This document shows, piece by piece, positions 11,168-20,552 of a stretch of DNA of 64,000 nucleotides (position 1 is its first letter; each line of letters starts with the position of its first letter). The position numbers and the translations under genes were made by a program. The notes under the pieces were generated by a model. It made no database searches and had not been told where the DNA came from. It worked only from the letters and a program-made list of their open reading frames with translations. Source of the stretch: Amorphophallus konjac (lineage: Eukaryota > Streptophyta > Magnoliopsida > Alismatales > Araceae); assembly GCA_022559845.1 (NCBI GenBank), contig CM040120.1, positions 306,750,740 through 306,814,739 on the forward strand, read 5' to 3'.

Positions 11168-11945
11168 CCGTGAGGGAATCCACGGGTGCGGGGACTTATG
11201 GAGGCTTGGTTTAAGAATTTTCGATCCAATGAGACGGAGTGCTCAATGGAGGGTCCTTCCTTCACCAAGAGGGTGGTGTGACTCCTAAAAGTGTGGGGAG
11301 AGGAGGTCTCCCAAACCAATGCAAGGATGAATGCAGCAGACAGTATCAAGCAGATAACAACACAGAACAAAATGACGACCTGGGAAAGGTCGCTATATCA
11401 ATAAATCACGTCTGAGCGTCAGTCGCTAGTCACTGTAAAAAGTGCAAGCAGAGTAAAATAGTGCCTTAGGTGAGGCGCTTTCTTTAGAATGGGCGCCTGG
11501 GAGCAGGGGCGTCAAATGGTAGTAATCAGCATGAATAAACAATGATAATAAAAAAGACGCCTTACAGTAAGGCGCTATTCAAGTGAAAGACGCCTTGATG
11601 TGAGGCGTTATACTGATAAAAGACGCCTCCAAGAGGGGCGTTAATTACTTCAATACTTCAACGGCCCTAGGGCTCAAACAATGGAAAATACCGACAGAAA
11701 TGAAAAACACTCACAATCTCAGTATAAGAATCATGGCAATCAAACATGACAATGGATATAGCATGCTCATCATTTTTTTTAAAAAAAAGAGATGGATAAA
11801 TGGAATTTCTAAAAACCTATCAAACTGACAAATCACATAGGGAGAGTGCTACGTGGAGCACAAAGGGAGATGCACCGTGGGTGCAAAAGGGGAGATGGCA
11901 CACGTGGGTGCCCAAGGGGAAAGGGTAATCAAAAGAAAAACAAAA
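11168..11945 (-). other. Element A 5' leader with a series of short palindromes
   Basis: In element A's sense this lies directly after the primer-binding site. No coding region is seen. It holds near-identical hairpin-forming units: 11461-11478, 11558-11574 (CGCCTTACAGTAAGGCG, perfect), 11590-11609 and 11622-11642. Most follow the form ACGCCT...AGGCGTT. Confidence 0.65.
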
Positions 11946-11967
11946 GGTGTCCCACCGTGATCGCCAA
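11946..11967 (-). other. Element A primer-binding site
   Basis: The minus strand next to the 5' LTR reads TTGGCGATCACGGTGGGA and continues ACACC. It begins two bases inside the LTR end, as expected for a tRNA primer site. The TTGGCG...GGTGGGA form is of the type used by plant gypsy elements that do not use initiator Met tRNA. I could not identify the tRNA. Confidence 0.65.
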
Positions 11968-11969
11968 TT

Positions 11970-13746
11970 TGTAGATTCTAAGAAATCCACTTAGAACAAT
12001 TAAAAGGAAAAAGAAAATGAATAGAAGAATGGGAAAAGAGGGAGAAAAGGGGAGCATGAGAGGATGCTAAGGGGAATGTGATCGCCAGAGGCGCGAGGGC
12101 CTCAAAGGATATAACAAATAATCAATGGAGGGATCGCGATATAAATACCTTAAATGCGGGGGAGATTGTGAGGGCACCTTCTCTTTCTATCGGCCGGCCG
12201 ATGAAGAGAGTTTTCCTTGATTGATTACCCTTGTAAAATTAACAAACATGGATTAGAAACCAAGATGTGTAGCATCAAATCCAAATGTAAATATGGACAT
12301 AGAAAGCATGGATATGAACACACCTTATTGGTGTTTGGCCTTTAAAACCCCTATGCAAAAGGGTAGGTAAAAGATGATGTATGATGAAGAATATAGGGAG
12401 ATGTGCAAGTGTTGCACTAAGGCAGATGTGCTAGAGTGCACAACATGGGAAGATCTCAATATTGAGATAAAAAGAGATAAAAGAAAAATATGATATGATG
12501 CATGCAATTAACTAAAGCAAAAATAAGAGATAGGAGGGTGAAAGCTTAGTGGTTTTCTCCAATTTGGCTTCAAGCTAGGATGAAGATCTTCAATGGAGGA
12601 AGAAGAGGATGTAGAACTCCATGGATGTAGAGGCTTCAAATCTTCAATAGAGGAAGAAGAACTCCATGGATGAAGCTTTTAGGTGCATGGGAGTCTTCCT
12701 CCTTGAGCCTTTGGTCCGGCAGCACCTCCTCTTGAATTGATCTTGATATTTTTCACAAGGGAGAGAGAGATTCTATTTATAGGGTTGAAATTCGGAATTA
12801 ATTCCAAGGGAAATTAGGAAAACATGTTTTAGTGGGATTTGGAAGAGATAAACATTAGGCAAGTGTCCCTTCAACATTGGAAAGTCATAGGAACCCTTTC
12901 CCAAGTGAAAAAGGAGGCTAAATGAGGAAAGGAAGAAAAATTCGGAATTAATTCCAAGAGAAAATAAGAAAACATGTTTTAGTTGGATTTGGAAGAGATA
13001 AACCTTAGGCAAGTGTCCCTTCAACCTTGGAAAGTCATAGGAACCCTTTCCCAAGTGGAAAGGGAGGTTAAATGAGAAAAGGAAGGGAAATTCGGAATTA
13101 ATTCCATAAAAAACTAGAAAACTTAGTTTTGGTAGGATGGAAAGGGGGATTCTTCCTCCAAGTGTCCTTTCAATATTAGGAAGCCATAGGAACCCTCTCG
13201 CACGTGAAAAAGGAGTGTAAGTGAGGAAGGGAAGGGGTGCTGATGGAGTTCGGAATTGAACAAGAATTGACGACCTTGGTCAAGGCGTTAATTGAAATCA
13301 CGACTGGGACAAAGGCGTTAATTCACGGATTTAATTTTAGCAATAAAAACTTTCTGTATTTAAAAATGATGAAGAGACGCTTGAGGGAGAGGCGTTATTT
13401 AAAAACACGACCCAATGAGGGTCGTTAATTCTTATTTTTCTGTTTTGGAAACCAGAAAATTCCAGAAACTGACGCCTTTGCCTCTAGTCGTCCTTTCTTC
13501 AAAACGCGCCTCAGACCAGGCCGTTAATTAAAACATGCCCCACTTCAAGTCGTGAATTCCAAAAAATAAAGAAAACTGCCCAAAAAATTCAGAAAAATAG
13601 GGAAAAATAAGAAGAGGGGAAAAAAGGGAGAAATCCAAGAAAATTGGAGAAAATAACTCAAACAAAGTTAATTGGAGGGTCAAATTGGGGCATTACAAGG
13701 TAATACGAGATGCACTCACAGTAATGTCAATTTTGGCGTGTCTACA
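11970..13746 (-). repeat. Element A, 5' LTR (complete, 1777 bp)
   Basis: It starts TGTAGA and ends TCTACA in plus coordinates. The U3 side (about 12785-13746) matches the partial LTR at 1-869. The R/U5 side (11970-12760) is unmatched because the other copy leaves the window. No ORF of note is present. The bases after it, ACCAG (13747-13751), should be the right target-site duplication; the left one is outside the window. Confidence 0.9.
12718..12784 (-). promoter_or_regulatory. Element A core promoter: TATA box and downstream GGAGGTGCTGCC motif
   Basis: The minus strand carries CCCTATAAATAGAA (12771-12784) followed by a GA/CT alternation. About 45 bp downstream of the TATA box is GGAGGTGCTGCC (12718-12729), shared with S1, S2, T and E. 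Transcription would start near 12750 and run leftward into the leader. Confidence 0.65.
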
Positions 13747-14108
13747 ACCAGCTGGCGGCCATATCATTGGAGCGGGCTGAAAGCCGAGCAGCTCTTATTT
13801 CTCTGCAAGAGACTACGGCGAGGATGAGGGATGAAGCCGATGCCTCTTTACAGCGCCGAAGCTTCTTGATGGCCCGGGTGGCGGCATTACAGGCCGAACT
13901 TTCAAGGGTAGAGGCCGAACTTGAAGAGGTAGATCGCCTGGGAGTCCAGAAGGCGGAGGAAGCAGAGATGGCCGATGGACAAGCTGCTTCCCTCGGGGAG
14001 AAGCTATCCGAGCTGGAGGCCACCGAGTTTCGATTGCAAGAACTGACCCGCCATCCTTCCCTGGGTATTCCTGCGCTGGAGGACATCTTCCGACACCCTC
14101 TGCCGTAG
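13747..14108 (+). pseudogene. Antisense ORF of element T, C-terminal fragment, coiled coil
   Basis: The frame is open from the element A junction at 13747 to a TAG at 14106-14108. It encodes about 119 residues, opposite in sense to T gag-pol. The product is a long Ala/Glu/Arg/Leu-rich coiled coil (for example AALQAELSRVEAELEEVDRLG) ending in a Pro-containing tail. Extra antisense ORFs between pol and the 3' LTR, some annotated as putative gypsy-type transposon proteins with C-terminal coiled coils, are described for Tat-lineage elements, and this fits in position and character. Its 5' part has been cut away by element A, so no start codon is visible. A role in the element's life cycle is unknown. 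Confidence 0.6.
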
Positions 14109-14439
14109 TCTTTTTTTTCTTTATTTGCTCCCTTTTTGACGCACTTCATGTACTCCGGGGGATGGCCCGTGTAACATGTACCTTTTTCTTCATAGTAATG
14201 GAAAATCTCCATCGTGCTTTTTGAATGAAGGCTCCATCTTGTCATTATTCTTTTCTCTTCCATTCGCCCGTTGTTTCTAATCCGAGTGTATGAGCCACTA
14301 GGGTAGGAGAGCGCTCACGCCTTCAGCAAAGGGGTGAGGTGTTCGCTCCACCGCGCCGTGACTTTTCTCGAGACTAACAACGGCCTATGCCAGTCGAGAG
14401 TCCGGGGGACTCAAGAGGGTATTTTAAAACTAGCGGGTA

Positions 14440-15555
14440 AGCGGTCCTGCCGAGGATGGCAAGACCCGAGAATGGGTAGCGACCGGTCCTGTCGATGATG
14501 ACGAAGGTCGAAAAAGGGTAGACGGTCTTGACGATGATGACAAGAACCGGACTAGGGTAGCGACCGATCTTGCCGATAGTGACAAGGGTCGAAAAGGGTA
14601 GATGGTCTTGCCGATGGTGACAAAAAATCGGGTAGAGTAGCGACCGATCTTGCCGATGGTGACAAGGGTCGAAGAGGGTAGACGGTCTTACCGATGGTGA
14701 CAAAAACTGGGTAGGGTAGCGACCGATCTTGCCGATGGTGACAAGGGTCGAAAAGGGTAGACCGTCTTGCCGATGGTGACAAAAACCGGATAGGGTAGCA
14801 ACCGATCTTGCCGATGGTGACAAGGGTCGAAAAGGGTAGATGGTCTTGCCGATGGTGACAAAAACCGGATAGGGTAGCGACCGATCTTGTCGATGGTGAC
14901 AAGGGTCGAAGAGGGTAGACGGTCTTGCCGATGGTGACAAAAATCAGATAGGGTAGCGACCGATCTTGCCGATGGTGACAAGGGTTGAAAAGGGTAGACG
15001 GTCTTGCCGATGGTGACAAAAACCGGATAGGGTAGCGACCGATCTTACCGATGGTGACAAGGGTCGAAAAGGGTAGACGGTCTTGCCGATGGTGACAAAA
15101 ACTGGATAGGGTAGCGACCGATCTTGCCGATGATGACAAGGGTCAAAAAGGGTAGACGGTCTTGCCGATGGTGACAAAAATCGGATAGGGTAGCGACCGA
15201 TCTTGTCGATGGTGACAAGGGTCGAAAAGGGTAGACAGTCTTGCCGATGGTGACAAAAATCGGATAGGGTAGCGACCGATCTTACCGATGGTGACAAGGG
15301 TCGAAAAGGGTAGACGGTCTTGCCGATGGTGACAAAAACCGGATAGGGTAGTGACCGATCTTGCCGTTGGTGACAAGGGTCGAAAAGGGTAGACGGTCTT
15401 GCCGATGGTGATAAAAACCGGATAGGGTAGCGACCGATCTTGACGATGGTGACAAGGGTCGAAAAGGGTAGACGGTCTTGCCGATGGTGACAGAAACCGG
15501 ATAGGGTAGCGACCGATCTTGCCGATGGTGACAAGGGTCGAAAAGGGTAGACAAT
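14440..15555. repeat. Tandem array R1 in T's 3' region, 79-bp unit, about 14 copies
   Basis: The unit is two related halves of about 40 bp. One contains CCGATCTTGCCGATGGTGAC then AAGGGTCGAAAAGGGTAG; the other contains ACGGTCTTGCCGATGGTGAC then AAAAACCGGATAGGGTAG. Since 79 is not a multiple of three, stop-poor units give overlapping open frames in all minus frames (up to 230 codons); these are artefacts. Confidence 0.92.
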
Positions 15556-15673
15556 AGATGTACATAGGTGGGATATCGTATGAAAATTCCCCGTCGACCT
15601 CGTAAGGGGTCTTCCGGACCGAGAATGAATCATCACTATTCATCATTCAATTTTTTATTCACATTACTGACCT

Positions 15674-15895
15674 AAGCGCCCTTTCGGGTTTTCACCGAGG
15701 CCAGCCCCCTCTTGCTTTTGCCCGCGCGCCCTTTCGGATTTTCACGTGGCGGGGTACCCGATTTTGCCTGCGACGCCCTTTCGGGTTTTCGCCACAGCTG
15801 GGTTATAGCCATTTTTGCACTTATCCTGATATAGGAACAAGTCTGGCGGGGTATCTCTATTTTTAACCCCATTTTCTTTTCTTTCTTTCTTTTTT
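15674..15895. repeat. About 220-bp duplicated segment, copy 1
   Basis: This is closely repeated at 16563-16785. It contains several CGCCCTTTCGGGTTTTC units of its own and ends in a CT-rich run. The two copies flank array R2. Confidence 0.88.
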
Positions 15896-16056
15896 CTTGA
15901 ATTCGGGATGCAGAAGAACTGGACCGCGAAAATATTGACTGGCCTTGTCAATGATGAGAAGGATTGGACCCTGCTTCGGTCTGTCGACACTGGTTAGATG
16001 TTGAAGCAAAGGACATGGTCTATTAACAAGGATGTAAGATCCGAGCTAAGGGTAAA

Positions 16057-16460
16057 GATCGACCGGTCTCACCGATGATGACGAGGGTCGAATGTGGGTT
16101 TATTCATCGGCATGGGCCACATGCCGAGGCAAAGGTAGGGTTATTAACGGGGACGGAAAGTCCACGTTAAGGGAAGAGATAGACCGGTCTCGCCGATGAT
16201 GACGAGAGTCGACCATGGGTTTATTCATCAACATGGGTCACATGCCGAAGCAAAGATGGGATTATCAACAGGGACGTAAGGTCCAAGTTAAGGGTAGAGA
16301 TCGACCGATCTCGCCGATGATGACGAGGGTCGAATGTGGGTTTACTCATCAGCACGGGTCACATGCCGAAGCAAAGATGGGATTATCAACAGGGACGTAA
16401 GGTCCAAGTTGAGGGTAGAGATCGCCCGACCTCGCCGATGATGACGAAGGTCGAATGTGG
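16057..16460. repeat. Tandem array R2, 121-bp unit, about 3.5 copies
   Basis: Units start at 16061, 16182, 16303 and 16424, an exact 121-bp period. Each opens with a GACCGATCTCGCCGATGATG-like core that is clearly related to the core of array R1, followed by unrelated sequence (GTGGGTTTATTCATC, CACATGCCGA). Confidence 0.9.
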
Positions 16461-16562
16461 GTTTGTTAAAGGATTTCCGGTGGGACTTTGATGGTTGTCC
16501 CTTTCGGAGTTTCATTGGGTGGAGAATAGGAGAGGAATTTAGAAATTACCACTTTATTGACT

Positions 16563-16785
16563 CAAGCGCCCTTTCGGGTTTTCGCCGGAGCCAGCCCCCT
16601 CTTGCTTTTGCCCCCGCACCCTTTCAGGTTTTCACGCGGCGGGGTACCCGATTTTGCGTGCAGCGCCCCTTCGGGTTTTCGCCACAGCTGGGTTATAGCC
16701 ATTTTTTCACTTGTCCTAATATAGGAGCAAGTCTGGCGGGGTATCTCTATTTTTAACCCCATTTTCTTTTCTTTCTTCTTTTTTT
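16563..16785. repeat. About 220-bp duplicated segment, copy 2
   Basis: This is the partner of 15674-15895, lying about 890 bp away in the same orientation. Confidence 0.88.
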
Positions 16786-17003
16786 TTTTGATATGTATAG
16801 GGTGGCGGGTCGAAGTGTGATGTTCGACTCCTGGTCGACAGTAGATGGCCCGTAGTGGCAACAATGTGAGAATGCCAGCTAGAACACAAAATCTTCAGCC
16901 GACACGGGTTTATTTGTTAGTGCGGAGATAATGCTAACGCAAGGAAGGGCTTTCGTGCCAGTCCGAACTTAAGGCTCGTAATGGCGGTGCGGCGTATCCT
17001 TTT
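16786..17003. other. T 3' region between the second duplicated segment and array R3
   Basis: This is non-coding sequence without a repeat that I can see. Confidence 0.5.
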
Positions 17004-18478
17004 GGAAGCTTGATCAGGGCAAAATGCCACTGGACCAAGGAAAGGGCAGCTCGATCAGGGCGGAATGCCACTGGACCAAAGGAAGGTAGCTCTGTTAGGG
17101 CGGAATGCCACTAAACCAAGGAAAAGGTAGCTCGATCAGGGCGGAATGCCACTGGACCAAGGAGAGGGTAGCTCGGTTAGAGTGGAGTGCCACTAAACCA
17201 AGAAAAAGGTAGCTTGTTTAGGGCGGAGTGTCACTAAACCACGGAAGGTAGCTTGGCTAGGGCGAAGTGCCACTAAACCAAGGAGAGGGTAGCTCGGTTA
17301 GGGCGGAGTGCCACTAAACCAAGGAAAGGGTAGCTTGGTTAGGGCGAAGTGCCATTAAACCAAGGAAAAGGTAGCTCAGTTAGGGCGGAGTGCCACTAAA
17401 CCAAGGAGAAGAGTAGCTCGGTTAGGGCGGAGTGCCACTAAACCAAGGAGCAGGGTAGCTCGGTTAGGGCGGAGTGCCACTAAACCGAGGTAAGGGTAGC
17501 TCGGTTAGGGCGGAGTGTCACTAAACCCAGGAGAAGAGTAGCTCGATCAGGGCAGAATGCCACTAGACCAAGGGAAGGTAGCTTGATCAGGGCGAGATGC
17601 CACTAAACCAAGAAAAGGGTAGCTTGATCAGGGCGAGATGCCACTAAACCAAGAAAAGGGTAGCTTGATCAGGGCGAGATGCCACTAAACCAAGGAGAAG
17701 AGTAGCTCGGTTAGGGCGGAGTGCCACTAAACCCAGGAAAGGGTAGCTTGGTTAGGGTGAAGTGCCATTGAACCAAGGAAAATGTAGCTCACTTAGGGCG
17801 GAGTGCCACTAAACCAAGGAGAGGTAGCTCGGTTAGGGCGGAGTGCCACTAGACCAAGGGATGGTAGCTCGGTTAAGGCGGAGTGCCACTAGACCAAGGG
17901 AAGGTAGCTTGGTTAGGGCGGAGTGCCGCTGAACCAAGGGAAAAAGTAGTTCGGTTAGGGCGGAGTGCCACTAAACCAAGGAGAAGAGTAGCTCGATCAT
18001 GGCAGAATGCCACTAGACCAAGGGAAGGTAGCTTGATCAGGGTGAGATGCCACTAAACCAAGAAAAGGGTAGCTTGATCAGGGTGAGATGCCACTAAACC
18101 AAGAAAAAGGTAGCTCGGTTAGGGCGGAGTGCCACTAGACCAAGGGAAGGGTGGCTCGGTCAGGGCGGAATGCCACTGGACCAAAGAAAGGCAGCTCGGC
18201 TAGGGTGGAGTGCCACTAAACCAAGGAGAGGTAGCTCGGTTAGGGCGGAGTGCCACTAGACCAAGGGAAGGTAGCTCGGTTAGGGCGGAGTGCCACCAGA
18301 CCAAGGGAAGGTAGCTTGGTTAGGGCGGAGTGCCGCTAAACCAAGGGAAAAAGTAGTTCGGTTAGGGCGGAGTGCCACTAAACCGAGGAGAGGTAGCTCG
18401 GTTAGGGCGAAATGCCACTAACCAAGGAAAGGGTAGCTTGGTTAGGGCGAAGTGCCACTAAACCAAGGAAAAGGTAGC
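17004..18478. repeat. Tandem array R3, unit about 43 bp, about 34 copies
   Basis: The unit is of the form GTAGCTCGGTTAGGGCGGAG then TGCCACTAAACCAAGGAAAA. Two subtypes alternate: TTAGGGCGGAGTGCC with CTAAACC, and TCAGGGCGGAATGCC with CTGGACC. Blocks of variants recur in the same order (17524-17690 with 17987-18110; 17822-17960 with 18229-18360), so higher-order duplication has begun. It ends about 10 bp from the integrase stop. Confidence 0.93.
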
Positions 18479-18487
18479 TCCGACCGA

Positions 18488-19471
18488 TCACTCGGGACAT
18501 GTCGGTTGCGCTGCATGATACATCTTAATGTGTTTTTCGTTGAGGGGAGAGAACTGAATGACTCCTTTGTGGTCTACAAGGACGTAGGCACCCCCTTCAT
18601 ATACTCGGCGGACGATATACGGCCCGACCCAGTTTTCGACCAGCTTCCCTTCGGGGTTGGAGGCCATCACTTCTTTTCTTTTGACCATTACCAGGTCTAC
18701 TTTCTTGAATTCTCGACCCTTGACTAGCTTGTCAAAAGCACGGGCTATGCGAGCTTGGTAGAGTTGGATATTTTGCTGTGCCCAGAGGCATTTTCCTTCG
18801 AGCTCAGCGAGCTCCTCCAATCTTCTTTCTGCATTGGTCTGCTCACAACTGACTAGTCCGTGCTGGATGGCAACTTGCAATGAAGGAACTTCAACTTCAA
18901 TGGGCACTACAGCTTCCGACCCATAAACGAGGGAGAAAGGTGAACAGCCGGTTGGGGTCTTGTAGACAGTACGATAGGCCCAAAGTGCTTCGTACATCCT
19001 TTCTTCCCAATCTTTTTTATTAGACTTGATAGTCTTTGCCAGCAATGTACATAATGTCTTATTAAAGGCTTCTGCGAGTCCATTGGCCTGAGGGTTGTAG
19101 GGGGATGATGTCCTCCAGTCGATTTTGTATTTGTCGGCCAGCCGATAAACCTTCTGGTTCCTAAAATGACTGCCATTATCAGAGATGATTCGGCTGGGGA
19201 TCCCGAACCGAAATATTACATCTTGCCGGAAGAATCTTGCAACTAGTTCTCCCGTCACATCTCTTAGTGCTACTGCCTCCGCCCATCTGGAGAAGTAGTC
19301 TGTAGCTGCTAAGATGTATCTGCACCCTGATGAAGATGCTGGTAGCAGCCCTACTACGTCCGTGCCCCACTGAGCAAACGGCCAACTTGGTAGGGTGTGA
19401 TGCAATGGCACTGGAGGTAGCGTGTTCTTGACACTTCTGACAAGCTTTGGCAAACCTGAAACAATCATCAA
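18488..19471 (-). pseudogene. pol: T pol: integrase core and C-terminal part
   Basis: About 327 codons encode the rve-type integrase core. The catalytic triad is visible: D38 in QWGTDVVG, D98 in IISDNGSHF and E134 in NGLAEAFNK, with 35 residues between the last two. The downstream GPY-like region (ENWVGPYIVRRVYEGGAYVLVD) is present. The frame is shifted by one base relative to the zinc-binding segment before it (shift near 19415), so this is a remnant of the polyprotein rather than a separate gene. The first residues of the open frame are out-of-phase readthrough. The stop near 18488 lies almost against tandem array R3. The core itself is uninterrupted. Confidence 0.9.
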
Positions 19472-19748
19472 ATATAGTGGGCCAATAGTAACACAATTTC
19501 TTTATCTCAATTTTCATCTTCGAGCCGGCCTGGTGTGCTCCAGCTGATCCTGCATGGACCTCCTGCATCACCTGTCCCGCTTCTGCTGAAGACAAGCAAC
19601 GGAGTAGGACTTTCCTTCGGGCATCTGCCGTAATTCGGAACAAGGTCCCGCTTCTCATCTCGTAAGAATCCTTGATCCTCAGGAGCTTCATTCTCTGTTT
19701 CTTTTCTTTTGGAAGTTGCTGGTGTTGAAACCAGCGTAGGAGATGCTC
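19415..19748 (-). pseudogene. pol: T pol: integrase zinc-binding domain
   Basis: The frame 19179-19691 is in phase with the RNase H part upstream and carries the HHCC-type zinc-binding segment (VHAGSAGAHQAG, then KKLCYYWP and CQKCQEHA). Immediately after CQKCQEHA the true frame shifts by one base into the core integrase. Short stop interruptions separate it from the RNase H segment at about 19749. Confidence 0.8.
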
Positions 19749-20552
19749 TCACCAATCGGGCTGCCGAACCCCTTCGATGACTGCTACTTCCATATCTTGT
19801 TCGTCGGCTAGGACCTCTGTTACGCTGGGGACCTGTCGACGGTTGATCACTATTATATTCAGGCTTGTGTCTGGCGGGACCGCCAATGAACTGGCCAGCT
19901 TAGCGAGGGCGTCTGCCTGAGCATTCCGGCCTCGATTGATGTGCTTGATGCTGATGAAGTAAAATCTTGACATGAGGCGAGTTGCCAACTGGTGATATGG
20001 GAGGAGCTCTTGCTTTCGCACATCGAACTCTCCTTCCAGCTATTTTATAACTAGCATGGAGTCTCTGAATGCTTCCAACATCTGAATTCCCATGGATAGA
20101 GCAATTTGCAACCCGATTATCAGGGCTTCATATTCCGCATCATTGTTTGTGCATTGCTTGTTTATGGAACAGGATGTATGCACCACTTCTCCTTCTGGGG
20201 ATTTCAGGACTATGCCTGCTCCTGCTCTGACCCTGGATGATATGGTGGCAGAGGTGTCAATTCTGGAAGCGCCATCAAAGTATAGCTGCCATAGAGAGGG
20301 TTGTACTTGCACGGCTTCTAGGGTTTCATCTTCAGGAAGCTCCGGCTCCAACGGGCAATCCCCGGGCACTGGGTGCTCAGCGAAGAAGTCTGCAATAGCT
20401 TGGCCCTCGACGGCCTTGCGCGGCACGTAGGAGATATCAAACTCCATAAGGATTACCGCCCATTTGCCCAGGCGGCCTTTGAGTGCCGGTTGAGACATGA
20501 TGTACTTCAGGGGATCCTCTTTGGACACCAAGCTGATTTCATGCGACAACAT
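19749..20552 (-). pseudogene. pol: T pol: second (archaeal-type) RNase H domain
   Basis: Two segments in the same frame (20040-20552 and 19749-20021) are separated by an in-frame stop at about 20040. Residues 88-170 of the first segment show the type I RNase H pattern: D93 in YFDGAS, E140 in NNDAEYEAL and D164 in FRDSMLVI. The second segment supplies the end of the fold (INRGRNAQADALAKLAS). A second RNase H between the gypsy RNase H and integrase is diagnostic for the Tat lineage. The upstream linker (VPGDCPLEPELPEDE) is acidic. Confidence 0.87.

Larger units (their letters stand above)
1..13746 (-). mobile_element. Element A: LTR retrotransposon without visible pol, left end outside the window
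   Basis: Two near-identical direct repeats (1-869 and 12877-13746) share the same end, TCTACA. The complete right copy starts TGTAGA, so the LTR ends are inverted TGTAGA/TCTACA. Next to the right LTR, on the minus strand, lies a primer-binding-like sequence, and the TATA box also points minus, so the element is minus sense and the right LTR is its 5' LTR. The interior (870-11969) holds one long Pro-rich reading frame and a 3.8 kb solo LTR (S1). I see no protease, RT, RNase H or integrase motif, so it is probably non-autonomous. It is inserted in the antisense ORF of element T. By eye the LTR copies differ at about 20 of 870 positions, which suggests a fairly recent insertion. The family is not recognised. 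Confidence 0.85.

Noticed and set aside
10771..11370. 199-codon minus-strand frame at the right end of S1
   Set aside because: It crosses the S1/element A junction at 11162, so it cannot be an ancestral gene; no domain.
14374..15646. Several overlapping open frames of 90-230 codons on the minus strand
   Set aside because: They are three frames of the 79-bp tandem array R1; a period not divisible by three gives the same peptides in every frame, and no start or domain supports a gene.
17004..18478. CRISPR array
   Set aside because: Units are contiguous with no unique spacers, and the context is a plant gypsy element.
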